Counted from the first letter of the stretch, positions 39,390 to 50,020 are shown. The stretch is DNA of 50,231 nt from an uncultured Enterovibrio sp. (GCA_947041315.1 CAMRDW010000004.1:1-50231), one strand, 5' to 3'. Made by a program: numbers and translations. Notes: generated by a model not told the origin, from the sequence alone.

Positions 39390-41093
39390 TTACAAACTGA
39401 TCACACGTTGTAATTCAGCCAAGCTCGTGATCCCTTCATTGAGCTTTTCAATGCCAGAAAGTTGCAGTGTGTTCATGCCATGAGATTTTGCGATGTTTTC
39501 AAGACGTATTGCACTGGCGCCATTGCCAATGGCTTCGGCAAGCTCTGGTGTGATAGGCATCACTTCATAAATACCAATGCGTCCTAAATACCCATTATTA
39601 CAGTGACTGCACCCTTCTAAATTGGCCGTTTGCATGTTTTCTGGGATCAAATTTTGGTAATGCTGAGTGAGTGCTTGAAGTTGATGATCTTCTAATGGGT
39701 GGGGGCTTTTACAATGAACACAAAGCTTGCGAGCTAAGCGTTGCGCAATGATGAGGCTTAAGGAGCCTGCCAGATTATATTGTGCGACCCCCATATTAGA
39801 AAGGCGAGTAATACTTTCTGCTGCAGAATTAGTGTGTAAAGTTGAAAGCACCAAGTGCCCTGTTTGTGCCGCTTTAATACAAATTTCAGCGGTTTCCAAG
39901 TCTCTAATTTCTCCCACCATCACGATGTCTGGGTCTTGACGAAGAAAAGCCCGAAGCGCGGCGGCAAAGGTTAAATTGATTTCTGCGTGAATGTTAACCT
40001 GGTTAATGCCCGGAAGATTGATTTCAACAGGATCTTCTGCCGTCGAAATATTGCGTTGTTCGGTATTGAGGTATTTAAGGCCGCTGTACAAAGAAACGGT
40101 TTTTCCGCTTCCTGTGGGCCCTGTCATTAAAATCATGCCTTGGGGTTTGTCGAGTGCTTTGAGATAGGCTTGTTTTTGGGTTGCGTTATAACCGAGTAAA
40201 TCAATGTCCAAAGAAACGCTGCTTGAGTCCAAAATCCGAAGCACTACTTTTTCTCCCCATTGTGTGGGGAGCGTTGAAACGCGCATGTCGATTGATTGCC
40301 CGTCCGTCAGATTTAACTTTATACGTCCATCTTGAGGTAATCGGCGCTCTGCAATATTGATTTTTGCAAGGATTTTTAATCGAGTGGAAACGCGACGTGC
40401 AATCCCAACAGGCGGAGAACTGTACAATTGGAGCATTCCATCTAAGCGCAGTCTGATTTGAAAGTGCTCTTCGAAAGGCTCAAAGTGGATGTCAGAGGCT
40501 TGTTTTCTTATGGCGTCAAATAAAACTTGTTGAATGTAACGGCTGATAGGCGCTTCATCTGAAACGGTTTCTTCGCCGTCGCTGTGTTCGTCAAAATCCG
40601 CCAATTGCGCTAAATCTGAATCACTGATGGAAGCGTTGGAATGTGTGGCGCTTTTGGCGGAAGCGATTTTTTTACCGTAGAGTTTGCGGATAGCCCCTGC
40701 TAATTGATTGTGATCGACTAGAACCCCTTTCACGATAAAGCCTGTGATAAAGCGAAATTCGTTTTGGGCATCGATGTCCGTTGGATCACTGACAGCCAGG
40801 GTTAAAATATTGCCTTCAATTTGGAGGGGGAGCATCTGGTAGGTGAGTATCAAATCACGCCGATTGAGTTGATTGGCGGCAAGGATATAATCAAAATGAT
40901 CAATAGAATAAACAGGTTCAAGCAATAAACTGGAAATACAGCTTGCAAGCGCGCTACTGGTAAAAAATTTATTTTCAATCAATAAAGAAGGAACAGAGAT
41001 GGGCTTCTGTTCCATTAAAGTATGAGCAAGCTCTATTTGTGCCGATGTTAATTTATCCGCATTTTCGAGAACTTGAAGTAAATTACTGCTCAC
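39390..41093 (-). CDS. pilB: Type IV pilus assembly ATPase PilB
   Basis: PilB is the hexameric motor ATPase for pilus extension. The 567 residues contain an N-terminal GspE/MshEN-type domain (about 1-140), a linker, and the ATPase domain. The latter has Walker A GPTGSGKT (325-332), the DPDIVMVGEIRD Walker B region and HLVLSTLHTN. Two CxxC pairs (CVHC and CSHC) form the zinc site near the C-terminus. The N-terminal domain could bind cyclic di-GMP, as related MshE domains do; I have not confirmed the binding motif. Confidence 0.95.
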   Translation of the reverse strand: MSSNLLQVLENADKLTSAQIELAHTLMEQKPISVPSLLIENKFFTSSALASCISSLLLEPVYSIDHFDYILAANQLNRRDLILTYQMLPLQIEGNILTLAVSDPTDIDAQNEFRFITGFIVKGVLVDHNQLAGAIRKLYGKKIASAKSATHSNASISDSDLAQLADFDEHSDGEETVSDEAPISRYIQQVLFDAIRKQASDIHFEPFEEHFQIRLRLDGMLQLYSSPPVGIARRVSTRLKILAKINIAERRLPQDGRIKLNLTDGQSIDMRVSTLPTQWGEKVVLRILDSSSVSLDIDLLGYNATQKQAYLKALDKPQGMILMTGPTGSGKTVSLYSGLKYLNTEQRNISTAEDPVEINLPGINQVNIHAEINLTFAAALRAFLRQDPDIVMVGEIRDLETAEICIKAAQTGHLVLSTLHTNSAAESITRLSNMGVAQYNLAGSLSLIIAQRLARKLCVHCKSPHPLEDHQLQALTQHYQNLIPENMQTANLEGCSHCNNGYLGRIGIYEVMPITPELAEAIGNGASAIRLENIAKSHGMNTLQLSGIEKLNEGITSLAELQRVISL

Positions 41094-41108
41094 AGTGTTA
41101 AATGAACC

Positions 41109-41582
41109 TTAAGAACCAGACGCAGCTGCGGGGCAAGCGTCTAATTCAATTTTATCATCTCCAATAAAGGCACCTAAAGTGGCAACGCATTCCCAACCCG
41201 TGTTGCTCAAGGTGGCGGTTAAAACGCCACCTTTAAGTGAAGAGCTGCTATCGGTACCGTCCGCTGTACCGAAAGTGAAAACAAGACTGCCTTTCTCTGT
41301 GCCTTCAGTGGTAGGGTTTGTAATTGTAATGAGCCCAAGGGGGTTCATGTTTGTTTTTGCGCCAATATCTTCAAGAGCGGTGCCCCCCTTTGGAAACTCA
41401 CCTGTTTCTTGATAATGAATCTGAGCTTGAGTTTGAAGTGCTTTTAAGGTTGCAAGACCTGCTGTCGCTTCTGATTTTTTAACGTAATCTTGGTATGCAG
41501 GAACCGCGATGGCCGTCAGTGCACCGATGATGGCGACCACGATCATCAATTCAACCAAGCTAAAACCTTGTTGTTTTTTCAT
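41109..41582 (-). CDS. pilA: Type IV pilin PilA
   Basis: This is the major-pilin-type subunit of type IV pili. The 157-residue prepilin has a 6-residue leader MKKQQG cut before F7 by PilD, then FSLVELMIVVAIIGAL with the conserved glutamate at mature position 5. A C-terminal cysteine pair (C132 and C150) probably forms the D-region disulfide. I chose the ATG at 41582, preceded by GGAGAA, over an in-frame start at 41627 that would make the leader unusually long. It is first in the pilABCD order. Confidence 0.93.
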   Translation of the reverse strand: MKKQQGFSLVELMIVVAIIGALTAIAVPAYQDYVKKSEATAGLATLKALQTQAQIHYQETGEFPKGGTALEDIGAKTNMNPLGLITITNPTTEGTEKGSLVFTFGTADGTDSSSSLKGGVLTATLSNTGWECVATLGAFIGDDKIELDACPAAASGS

Positions 41583-42039
41583 TTTATTCTCCGTGGAGGG
41601 GGGCTTTTTAAAAGAGGGATTTAACACTCTTTAATGTATCAAAATGTACAAAGCGCTATTGAGATAAAACGAGAAAGAAAAATGGAGTTTCGATGAGGGC
41701 TGCGGCTTTGAATGTAACGACATTGTCATTCATTTTTTTATGGACTCAAGATCATTCTCTTATCGCCCTTGCCTTTGAAGCGGTATGGGGGTTGGCTAGG
41801 CACTTTCAGCTCAATCACACAGTGAATCTATACTCAGTGGCTTCCGTTGCTTGCCGCTGGCGCATCACTTCAACTGTCTTCACTTCAAGTGTCTTGGGTA
41901 TTAAATTTCTTGGGTAACCTTGATTTTCCTCTTTGACTTTTTGTTCCGATATTTTTTTAGGTCTAATCTTATCTGGGAATATCTCAAAAATGAGTCAAAT
42001 AAGCCGCTTTCAGGGACGCCGTTTTTTTAAAGGGCAAGA
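41583..42039. other. Intergenic region between pilA and the GGDEF gene
   Basis: This divergent gap of 457 bases should contain the pilA promoter (minus) and the cyclase promoter (plus). I found no -24/-12 element of the RpoN type often seen before pilA, and no clear -35/-10 pair. The central part (41761-41900) is a degenerate ERIC-like repeat. Frames read across it are not genes. Confidence 0.5.
41761..41900 (-). repeat. ERIC-like intergenic repeat, copy 3, degenerate and inverted
   Basis: Compared with the reverse complement of copy 2, this segment keeps the order CTTTGAAGC, GTTGGCTA, CAATCACA, GTGAATCTAT, CTCAGTGG, GCTTGCCGC, ACTTCAA and TCTTGGGTA. It is 140 bp because a 15-base unit is duplicated near its end (41867-41881 and 41882-41896, two mismatches). 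It is more diverged than copies 1 and 2, suggesting an older insertion. Confidence 0.6.
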
Positions 42040-43380
42040 ATGAGGGCTTATCAGAAGAAGGTTAAAATGAAGCTAAATCACCAACTCACTTTGCTTGTTT
42101 TTTTCTGTGCTTTATTGCCTGGAATTATTTTATCTTTTTTATTTTATCAAGATAGATTGCAACATGAAGAAGAGCGTCGTCTTGACTTTATTGTTTCAAT
42201 TCAATCTTCCATTGATCTATTGCGACAACGCTTGGGCGGGCTCGATCTTAATGATGCCAATGTGACTTGGGAAGATGCAATTACGGCTAACGCTGTGTTA
42301 GGAGATGTTTTAAAAAGAAAAGAGGGCTTTTTGTTTTCAAAAGAACCCATTGAGAATTTACGGCAAAAACAAGAAGAAGTAAGACGTTTACTTTTAGTGG
42401 GACAAAAAAAAGACAATCATCCTCTTCACCAGGCTGAAGGGGTCAAGCACGCTCTCCATTTTGTACAGCTCAGTCCTTTGCTCTTTTCTATGTCAGAGGA
42501 TTTGCTCCGTTTGCATCATGGATTATTAAAATATCTTCAACAATTTCAAGGCCCAATTGTCCTTAGTTTGGCGTTTGTCTTGCTGGTCTGTTCTTTTTTT
42601 GTGAGTGTATTGAGTTTTTTGTTTCGTCATCGCTTTTTTGTTGGCTTGTTGGCGATAAAAGAGGCGATTCAAGACGTTAAAAAAGGCAATTTTCATGGTG
42701 CGGTAAAAGCAAAATATAACGACGAATTACAGATAATTGCAGATGAATTGTCGGTGATGAAATTCACATTAAACGAAACCATGATTTCTCGTGACGCTTT
42801 AAAGTTGGAAATAGCAAAAAAAACAAAGCAACTTAGAGCTAAACATGATGAATTAAATCAACTTGCTAACACTGACAGCTTAACGGGTCTCTTGAATCGG
42901 CGTGCTTTTGAAATGCAAGTTAAAAGGTCGATGATGCAGGCTAAACGCCTAAAACGTAATGCCGCCTTACTTTATATTGATTTAGATGATTTTAAATCCA
43001 TTAATGATGAGAAAGGGCATGATGCTGGAGACCTTGTTCTTATTGAAATAGCTTCTCGATTAAGGTCAAGCGTTCGTGAAACGGATTTAGTCGCAAGACC
43101 GGGAGGGGATGAATTTATTGTCTGGCTTGATTTGATTGATACTTATTCTAATGTTGAAGTTGCGATTGAGCGTATATTCAAATCTTTTGATAATCCTATT
43201 GATGTTAAAGGAAAAAAACACAGTGTGACCTTGAGTATTGGAGTGAGCATATTTCCTCATCACAGTGAAAATTTAATTGAACTGATGAAAAAAGCAGATT
43301 TAGCCATGTACAAGGCCAAATTAAGGAAAAACAGCCAAGGAATGCATATCTGTATTTATAATGAGACGCAAGATCCATAA
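42040..43380 (+). CDS. Membrane-bound diguanylate cyclase (GGDEF domain)
   Basis: This is a 446-residue protein predicted to make cyclic di-GMP from GTP. It has a transmembrane helix at about 14-35, a periplasmic region of about 135 residues with no family I recognise, a second helix at about 172-196, a HAMP-like linker (about 197-250) and a coiled stretch. The GGDEF domain (about 275-440) has an intact GGDEF at 355-359. An RETD at 346-349 lies exactly five residues before it, the product-inhibition I-site. The periplasmic sensor signal is unknown. The start could also be the ATG at 42067, which has AGAAGG upstream. Its neighbour is the pilABCD group, but shared regulation is inference. Confidence 0.9.
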   Translation: MRAYQKKVKMKLNHQLTLLVFFCALLPGIILSFLFYQDRLQHEEERRLDFIVSIQSSIDLLRQRLGGLDLNDANVTWEDAITANAVLGDVLKRKEGFLFSKEPIENLRQKQEEVRRLLLVGQKKDNHPLHQAEGVKHALHFVQLSPLLFSMSEDLLRLHHGLLKYLQQFQGPIVLSLAFVLLVCSFFVSVLSFLFRHRFFVGLLAIKEAIQDVKKGNFHGAVKAKYNDELQIIADELSVMKFTLNETMISRDALKLEIAKKTKQLRAKHDELNQLANTDSLTGLLNRRAFEMQVKRSMMQAKRLKRNAALLYIDLDDFKSINDEKGHDAGDLVLIEIASRLRSSVRETDLVARPGGDEFIVWLDLIDTYSNVEVAIERIFKSFDNPIDVKGKKHSVTLSIGVSIFPHHSENLIELMKKADLAMYKAKLRKNSQGMHICIYNETQDP

Positions 43381-44116
43381 AATCGTTTTAACACCTTCAT
43401 CTCAAAATCGTTTTTTTGAAAATGATCTTCATTATTTTGTCTGGTCTTTCTTCTATTATTAAGAAGAATTTTTGTTCCTTTTCTTTGATTTTTTCGCACT
43501 GATCAAGTGATTTTTCAAATTTCAATTTATTACGCTAGATTGCTTGAGTGAAGGCGTTTTTTATGTGTGATAAAAAGATATTTGAGATGCCGCTCGGCAG
43601 CCAGGGATCGAACTTTGTGGGTTATAGAAGAGAAGACAGGGAGAAGGTTAAAGGATTTTAATTAATCAAATTTAGAATGGTTTTAGCTTAACCTGTACCA
43701 CATTGTGAATATATTACCATGACATAAAACATGTTTTTGTGGACAGTCAAATCTCCTTCTGTTAATTTCCTGTCGTATTTATTACAAAAAAAAGATCAAA
43801 TATTGGACTATATTTAGTTTAATTTCAAGCAGATAGAAATATGAGCATCTAATCTATATGTACTATTGAGGCGGTATTTTTACGCTTCTTCTCTTATTTA
43901 AAATGTGTCTTTAATTTGATTTTTAACAAGAATTGAAGCGCTTTTCTTTTTATGTCTGTTTTTAATTCATTAAACAGTGCGTGTTTTTTTCGAATACATC
44001 AAGGGGCGTTTTGAAAAAATGGACTCTAAGAAAAGGGGTTTCCCTGAAGGGAGTGTATTTTTTTGCGACGACAACATTTACTGCGAAATCGTAAAATAAC
44101 GAAAGGATAGATAAGC
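43381..44116. other. 736-bp AT-rich non-coding region upstream of aceE
   Basis: No gene is supported on either strand. There is no pdhR gene and no clear PdhR operator. A small hairpin (stem 44041-44045 with 44049-44053 around a TGAA loop) is followed by a T-rich stretch 60 bases before aceE and might be an attenuator. Very AT-rich stretches dominate. The region is unusually long for this compact window and probably holds the aceEF promoter with regulatory sites. Confidence 0.5.
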
Positions 44117-46789
44117 ATGTCTGAAGTCATGAAAAATGACCTGGATGCACTTGAGACACAAGAGTGGTTAGAGGCTCTTGAGTCAGTCATTCGTGAAGAA
44201 GGTTTAGATCGTGCTCAGTTTTTATTAGAGCAAGTCATTGAAAAAGCACGTCTTGATGGTGTTGATGTACCAACGGGTGTCAGCACCAATTATATCAATA
44301 CAATTCCAGTAGCCAAAGAACCGTCTTATCCTGGTGATGTAAATTTAGAGCGTCGTATTCGTTCCATCATTCGATGGAATGCCATCATGATTGTTTTACG
44401 TGCTTCAAAAAAAGACATGGATTTGGGCGGTCACATGGCATCGTATCAATCTTCAGCCGCTTTTTATGAGACGTGCTTTAATCATTTCTTTCGCGCGGCA
44501 AATGATATTAACGGCGGTGATCTCGTTTATTACCAAGGGCATATTTCACCCGGAATTTATGCTCGCGCTTTTATTGAAGGTCGATTAACAGAAGCCCAGC
44601 TCGATAGCTTCCGTCAAGAAGTCGATGGAAAAGGTTTGCCTTCGTATCCGCACCCTAAATTGTTGCCTGAATTTTGGCAGTTCCCAACCGTCTCTATGGG
44701 CTTAGGTCCTATGAGCGCCATTTATCAAGCTCGCTTTTTAAAATACCTTCATGGCCGTTCTTTAAAAGACACGTCAAATCAACGTGTTTACGCCTTCTTA
44801 GGGGATGGCGAAATGGATGAGCCAGAATCCCGAGGCGCGATTTCATTTGCTGTGCGTGAAAAGCTTGATAATTTATGTTTCGTTATCAATTGTAACTTAC
44901 AGCGTCTCGATGGCCCAGTGATGGGGAATGGCAAAATCATTCAAGAGCTAGAAGGCTTTTTTAAAGGCGCTGGATGGAATGTTATAAAAGTCATTTGGGG
45001 CAGTGGTTGGGATGCGTTATTAGCGAAAGACACCTCGGGTAAATTGTTGCAATTGATGAACGAAACCCTCGATGGTGATTACCAAACCTTCAAATCTAAA
45101 AATGGGGCTTATGTACGCGAGCACTTTTTTGGAAAATATCCAGAAACAGCGGCTTTAGTTTCAGACATGACCGATGAAGAAATTTTTGAATTAAAGCGTG
45201 GTGGTCATGAACCCTCCAAGCTTTATGCCGCCTTCAAAAATGCGCAAGAAACAATTGATCGTCCTACCGTAATTCTGGCCAAAACAGTGAAAGGCTATGG
45301 TATGGGTGAAGCTGCAGAAGGAAAGAACATCGCTCACCAAGTTAAAAAAATGGAAATGAGCCATGTTCAGCATTTGCGTGACAGATTGGCTTTGCAAGAT
45401 CTTTTGTCCGATGAGGATATAAAAAAGCTGCCTTATTTGACGCTCAAAGAAGGCTCTCCAGAATATGAATATCTGCATGCGCGCAGAAAAGCCCTTCTCG
45501 GATATATGCCAAAACGTTTACCTCAATTTAGCGAAGTCTTAGAGCTTCCTTCATTGGATGTATTTAACGGGCTTTTGGAAGCACAAAAACGTGAAATTTC
45601 AACAACAATGGCTTTTGTTCGTATTCTGAACCTGTTATTGAAATCGAAAGGGATCGGGAAGAACATTGTGCCTATCGTTGCGGATGAAGCCCGGACGTTT
45701 GGTATGGAAGGTTTGTTCCGTCAAATCGGGATTTATAATCCACACGGCCAAGAATACACCCCAGAAGATAAAGGCATTGTTTCTTATTACAAAGAAGCAA
45801 CTTCAGGTCAGGTTTTACAAGAAGGGATCAATGAACTTGGCGCGATGTCCTCTTGGATAGCCGCGGCGACCTCTTATAGCACCAATGATCTTCCAATGAT
45901 CCCCTTTTATATTTATTACTCCATGTTTGGTTTCCAACGTATTGGTGATGCGGCGTGGCTTGCTGGCGATCAACAATCTCGAGGTTTTTTACTTGGCGCA
46001 ACGGCGGGAAGAACAACCTTGAATGGAGAAGGGTTACAGCATGAAGACGGTCATTCTCTCGTTTTAGCTGGCACTATCCCGAATTGTATTTCGTATGATC
46101 CTGCCTATGCCTTTGAAGTGGCCGTTATTATTCAAGATGGTATTCGTCGTATGTACGGGAAAGATCAAGAGAATGTTTATTATTACTTGACCTTAATGAA
46201 TGAAAATTATGCACACCCAGCTATGCCTGAAGGGGCTGAAGAAGGGATCTGTAAAGGCCTCTATAAATTAGAATCTGTGGGTGTTACGGATTCAGATAAA
46301 AAAGTGCAACTAATGGGCTCGGGCACCATTTTAAATGAAGTTCGAAAAGCTGCGCGCATTCTAGATCTTGAATACGGCGTCGCATCTGATGTGTACAGTG
46401 TCACTTCATTTAATGAATTAGCTCGTGAAGCACAAGATTGTGAGCGACACAACATGCTTAATCCAATGGAGATTGAGCGGGTTCCCTATATTACAAAAGT
46501 AATGGGTACAGAACCTGCCATTGTGGCCACGGATTACATGAAAGTTTACGCTGATCAAGTACGCGCCTACATTCCAGCGGTTTCCTATCGCGTATTGGGA
46601 ACGGATGGTTTCGGCCGTTCAGACAGTCGCGAAAATTTGCGTCGTCATTTTGAAGTAAATGCAGGTTATGTGGTTCTTGCTGCTTTAACTGAGCTGGTAA
46701 AAAGAGGCTCCATTGATAAATCAGTGGTTGTTGAAGCGATTAAAAAGTTCGATATCGATACGCACAAACTGAATCCACTATACGCGTAA
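44117..46789 (+). CDS. aceE: Pyruvate dehydrogenase E1 component, homodimeric type
   Basis: AceE is the thiamine-diphosphate-dependent E1 subunit that decarboxylates pyruvate and acetylates the lipoyl groups of AceF. The 890-residue homodimer-type protein contains the thiamine-binding stretch beginning GDGEMDEPE and ending NCN, typical [11 protein letters not shown] and [13 protein letters not shown] segments, and the transketolase-like C-terminal domains. GAAAGGA precedes the ATG. It is 13 bases upstream of aceF, with which it forms an operon. Confidence 0.97.
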   Translation: MSEVMKNDLDALETQEWLEALESVIREEGLDRAQFLLEQVIEKARLDGVDVPTGVSTNYINTIPVAKEPSYPGDVNLERRIRSIIRWNAIMIVLRASKKDMDLGGHMASYQSSAAFYETCFNHFFRAANDINGGDLVYYQGHISPGIYARAFIEGRLTEAQLDSFRQEVDGKGLPSYPHPKLLPEFWQFPTVSMGLGPMSAIYQARFLKYLHGRSLKDTSNQRVYAFLGDGEMDEPESRGAISFAVREKLDNLCFVINCNLQRLDGPVMGNGKIIQELEGFFKGAGWNVIKVIWGSGWDALLAKDTSGKLLQLMNETLDGDYQTFKSKNGAYVREHFFGKYPETAALVSDMTDEEIFELKRGGHEPSKLYAAFKNAQETIDRPTVILAKTVKGYGMGEAAEGKNIAHQVKKMEMSHVQHLRDRLALQDLLSDEDIKKLPYLTLKEGSPEYEYLHARRKALLGYMPKRLPQFSEVLELPSLDVFNGLLEAQKREISTTMAFVRILNLLLKSKGIGKNIVPIVADEARTFGMEGLFRQIGIYNPHGQEYTPEDKGIVSYYKEATSGQVLQEGINELGAMSSWIAAATSYSTNDLPMIPFYIYYSMFGFQRIGDAAWLAGDQQSRGFLLGATAGRTTLNGEGLQHEDGHSLVLAGTIPNCISYDPAYAFEVAVIIQDGIRRMYGKDQENVYYYLTLMNENYAHPAMPEGAEEGICKGLYKLESVGVTDSDKKVQLMGSGTILNEVRKAARILDLEYGVASDVYSVTSFNELAREAQDCERHNMLNPMEIERVPYITKVMGTEPAIVATDYMKVYADQVRAYIPAVSYRVLGTDGFGRSDSRENLRRHFEVNAGYVVLAALTELVKRGSIDKSVVVEAIKKFDIDTHKLNPLYA

Positions 46790-46802
46790 GAGGCTGATAA
46801 AA

Positions 46803-48413
46803 ATGACCATTGAAATTAAAGTGCCTGATATAGGTTCGGATGAGGTTGAAGTGACCGAAATCCTTGTGAATGTAGGGGATCATGTTGAAGAAGATCAGTC
46901 CCTGATCACAGTTGAAGGTGATAAAGCCTCTATGGAAGTGCCTGCTTCACAAGCGGGTATCGTGAAGGAAATTCTCATTAAGCAAGGGGAAACCGTTTCT
47001 ACCGATTCCCTCATTATGCTTTTTGAATCACAAAGTCAGACGCCTCCTGCTTCAGCAAGTGCGGCCCCTTCTGTTACAGAGGCCGCGTCAACCTCTGTGA
47101 CAGAGCCTGCTGCTTCTTCTGTCGGCCTGAAAGATATTTTGATCCCAGATATTGGTGATGATGAAGTTGAAGTGACAGAAATCATGGTGGCAGTAGGCGA
47201 TCTCGTTGAAGAAGATCAATCTTTAATGACCGTTGAAGGTGACAAAGCATCCATGGAAGTCCCCGCGCCATTTTCGGGTCTTTTAAAAGAAATTAAAGTT
47301 CAAACAGGCGATAAAGTTTCGACGGGTTCTTTTATCATGGTGTTTGAAGTTGCACAGACGGCTTCTACACCTGTCGCTGTGTTATCACAAGAGACGGTGA
47401 AAGTTTCAACGCCAGAAAAAGCACCAGAAAAACCCTCTTCGGAAGAAATGAGGGCGCCTGTCACCCCAAATGAGCTGATTGAAAACACTGAATATACGCA
47501 TGCATCGCCTGTTGTGCGTCGACTTGCCCGTGAGTTCGGTGTTGATTTGTCGAAAGTGAAAAGCACGGGTCCTAAGAGTCGAATTTTAAAAGAAGACGTT
47601 CAAAACTATGTAAAAGAAGCCCTTAATGCTCTGGCATCTTCCGGGGCGTCTAAGGGGGCGGGAGCTGGTTTGGGTTTATTGCCTTGGCCAAAAGTGGATT
47701 TCAATAAATTTGGTGAAACTGAACTCCGACCTCTTTCTCGCATTAAAAAGATCTCGGGTGCTAATTTGCACCGTAATTGGGTTATGATCCCTCATGTAAC
47801 CCAGTGGGATAACGCCGATATCACTGAGCTTGAAGCCTTTCGTCAAGAACAAAATGCGACTGAAGCCAAAAATGCAACAGGCATTAAAATTACCCCTTTG
47901 GTTTTTATCATTAAAGCCGTCGCAAAGGCGCTTGATGCGTTTCCTTCCTTTAACGCGTCCTTGTCAGATGATGGCGAAAGCTTGATTTTGAAAAAATACA
48001 TTAATATCGGTGTGGCTGTTGATACGCCCAATGGCCTTGTGGTGCCTGTCTTTAAAGATGTGAATAAAAAAGGAATTTACACTCTGTCTGAAGAGTTGCT
48101 CTTGGTTTCGAAAAAAGCGCGTGAAGGAAAATTAACGGCTTCTGATATGCAAGGAGGTTGTTTCACGATTTCGAGCTTAGGCGGCATTGGCGGAACGGCA
48201 TTTACCCCGATTGTTAATGCGCCTGAGGTGGCAATTTTAGGTGTTTCGAAGTCTGAAATGAAACCCGTGTGGAATGGGAAAGAGTTCCTTCCACGCTTGT
48301 TGTTACCTTTGTCCTTGTCTTACGATCATCGTGTGATTGATGGTGCTGAGGGGGCTCGCTTTATCACTTATTTAAATGGGTGTTTGACTGATATTCGTCG
48401 TTTAGTGTTGTAA
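46803..48413 (+). CDS. aceF: Pyruvate dehydrogenase E2, dihydrolipoamide acetyltransferase
   Basis: AceF is the core acetyltransferase of the pyruvate dehydrogenase complex. The 536 residues contain two lipoyl domains (about 2-76 and 109-184) with lipoylation lysines K41 and K148, both in GDKAS. Alanine/serine/proline-rich linkers separate them. An E1/E3-binding domain lies at about 235-272 ([16 protein letters not shown]). The catalytic domain (about 300-536) has the active-site HRVIDG (H509 to G514). E. coli AceF has three lipoyl domains; two is common elsewhere. It sits between aceE and lpd. Confidence 0.97.
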   Translation: MTIEIKVPDIGSDEVEVTEILVNVGDHVEEDQSLITVEGDKASMEVPASQAGIVKEILIKQGETVSTDSLIMLFESQSQTPPASASAAPSVTEAASTSVTEPAASSVGLKDILIPDIGDDEVEVTEIMVAVGDLVEEDQSLMTVEGDKASMEVPAPFSGLLKEIKVQTGDKVSTGSFIMVFEVAQTASTPVAVLSQETVKVSTPEKAPEKPSSEEMRAPVTPNELIENTEYTHASPVVRRLAREFGVDLSKVKSTGPKSRILKEDVQNYVKEALNALASSGASKGAGAGLGLLPWPKVDFNKFGETELRPLSRIKKISGANLHRNWVMIPHVTQWDNADITELEAFRQEQNATEAKNATGIKITPLVFIIKAVAKALDAFPSFNASLSDDGESLILKKYINIGVAVDTPNGLVVPVFKDVNKKGIYTLSEELLLVSKKAREGKLTASDMQGGCFTISSLGGIGGTAFTPIVNAPEVAILGVSKSEMKPVWNGKEFLPRLLLPLSLSYDHRVIDGAEGARFITYLNGCLTDIRRLVL

Positions 48414-48538
48414 ATTGACGCTTTTTTTAGCGTGTCTATGTAAGACAATCGCTGATTTTTGCACAATTTAAGATACTGTTATTACGTTACTTTTAAAATG
48501 GTGAGCCAGTCAGGAAACCTGAAAACAACGAGGACGAA

Positions 48539-49972
48539 ATGAATAATAAAGAAATTAAAGCCCAGGTCGTTGTGCTTGGCGCGGGGCCGGCTGGGTATTC
48601 TGCTGCATTTCGCTGTGCAGATCTTGGTCTTGAGACTGTTATTATTGAACGCTATAACACCCTCGGAGGTGTTTGTCTGAATGTGGGCTGTATTCCATCA
48701 AAGGCCCTTTTGCACATTTCAAAAGTGATCGATGAAGCAAAAGCGATTTCGGAGCATGGGATTACTTTTGGAAAACCCAAAATCAATCTAAAAAAAGTGC
48801 GTCTCTGGAAAGAGAACGTCATTGCCCAATTGACCGGTGGTCTTGGAGGGATGGCAAAAATGCGCAAAGTGAATGTGATCAATGGATTTGGAAAATTGAC
48901 CTCTTCAAATTCGATTATCGTAGAAAATGACAAAGGAGAAAAAACCTCGGTTCATTTTGATAACTTGATTATTGCCGCAGGCTCTCGTCCTATTGAATTG
49001 CCTTTTATTCCACATTCAGATCCTCGTATTTGGAATTCAACCGACGCCCTTGAATTAAAAGAAATTCCACAAAAGATGTTGGTCATGGGGGGGGGGATTA
49101 TCGGCCTCGAAATGGGGACGGTTTACCATTCACTTGGTACTGAAATTGATGTGGTTGAAATGTTTGATCAGTTGATCCCTGCGGCAGACAAAGACATCGT
49201 TAAAATTTTTACGAAAGCGGTGAGTAAGAAATTTAATCTGATGTTGGAAACCAAAGTTACAGCGGTTGAGGCAAAACCGGACGGTATTTATGTCTCTATG
49301 GAAGGCAAAAATGCACCCGCTCAAGCGGTCCGTTATGATGCGGTCCTTGTGGCGATTGGTCGCCTTCCCAATGGTTTGTCCTTAGATGCAGAAAAAGCGG
49401 GTCTTCAGGTTGATGAACGTGGATTTATTGGCGTAGATAAACAAATGCGAACGAATGTTCCGCATATTTATGCAATAGGGGATGTGGTCGGTCAACCCAT
49501 GCTTGCGCATAAAGGGGTGCATGAAGGCCACGTGGCTGCAGAAGTGATCTCGGGCAAGAAACATTACTTTGATCCTAAAGTCATTCCTTCCATTGCTTAT
49601 ACCGAGCCTGAAGTTGCATGGGTGGGTCTAACCGAAAAAGAAGCCAAAGCAAAAGGGATTAATTATGAAGTGGCTACTTTCCCCTGGGCGGCTTCAGGAC
49701 GTGCAATTGCTTCAGATTGCAGCAATGGCATGACAAAATTAATTTTTGATAAAGACTCACATCGTGTTATCGGTGGTGCCATCGTTGGCACAAACGGCGG
49801 TGAATTGTTAGGTGAAATTGGCTTAGCCATTGAAATGGGCTGTGATGCAGAAGATATCGCATTAACGATTCATGCTCACCCAACCTTGCATGAGTCTGTT
49901 GGTTTAGCAGCGGAAATTTTTGAAGGGACGATCACTGATTTGCCAAACGCGAAGGCGATAAAGAAAAAATAA
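48539..49972 (+). CDS. lpd: Dihydrolipoyl dehydrogenase (E3)
   Basis: Lpd is the FAD- and NAD-dependent E3 subunit that reoxidises dihydrolipoyl groups of 2-oxoacid dehydrogenase complexes. The 477 residues start with the FAD motif VVLGAGPAGYSAA. The redox disulfide is CLNVGC (C46 and C51), the NAD-binding GGGIIGLEMG and the second FAD motif YAIGDVVG follow, and the C-terminal HAHPTLHES holds the catalytic His-Glu pair. A 125-base gap from aceF contains a small ACGCT/AGCGT hairpin and could hold a separate promoter. Confidence 0.97.
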   Translation: MNNKEIKAQVVVLGAGPAGYSAAFRCADLGLETVIIERYNTLGGVCLNVGCIPSKALLHISKVIDEAKAISEHGITFGKPKINLKKVRLWKENVIAQLTGGLGGMAKMRKVNVINGFGKLTSSNSIIVENDKGEKTSVHFDNLIIAAGSRPIELPFIPHSDPRIWNSTDALELKEIPQKMLVMGGGIIGLEMGTVYHSLGTEIDVVEMFDQLIPAADKDIVKIFTKAVSKKFNLMLETKVTAVEAKPDGIYVSMEGKNAPAQAVRYDAVLVAIGRLPNGLSLDAEKAGLQVDERGFIGVDKQMRTNVPHIYAIGDVVGQPMLAHKGVHEGHVAAEVISGKKHYFDPKVIPSIAYTEPEVAWVGLTEKEAKAKGINYEVATFPWAASGRAIASDCSNGMTKLIFDKDSHRVIGGAIVGTNGGELLGEIGLAIEMGCDAEDIALTIHAHPTLHESVGLAAEIFEGTITDLPNAKAIKKK

Positions 49973-49994
49973 GATCTTTAATGCTTGTCTTTTT

Positions 49995-50020
49995 AAAGCG
50001 CCAAGTTTGGCGCTTTTTTT
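49995..50020 (+). terminator. Terminator after lpd
   Basis: A GC-rich stem (AGCGCC at 49997-50002 paired with GGCGCT at 50009-50014) is extended by A-T pairs on both sides and followed by a T-tract to 50020. Confidence 0.9.

Noticed and set aside
43587-43625. tRNA-like string (GGATCGAAC near a GCCGCTCGGC palindrome)
   Set aside because: The reverse complement has a T-loop-like core, but the flanking bases do not form a T-stem and no acceptor, D or anticodon arm is found.
43661-43730. PdhR, CRP or ArcA-like half sites upstream of aceE
   Set aside because: Short matches such as GGTT/AACC, TTGTGA or GTTAAT lack the second half or correct spacing.
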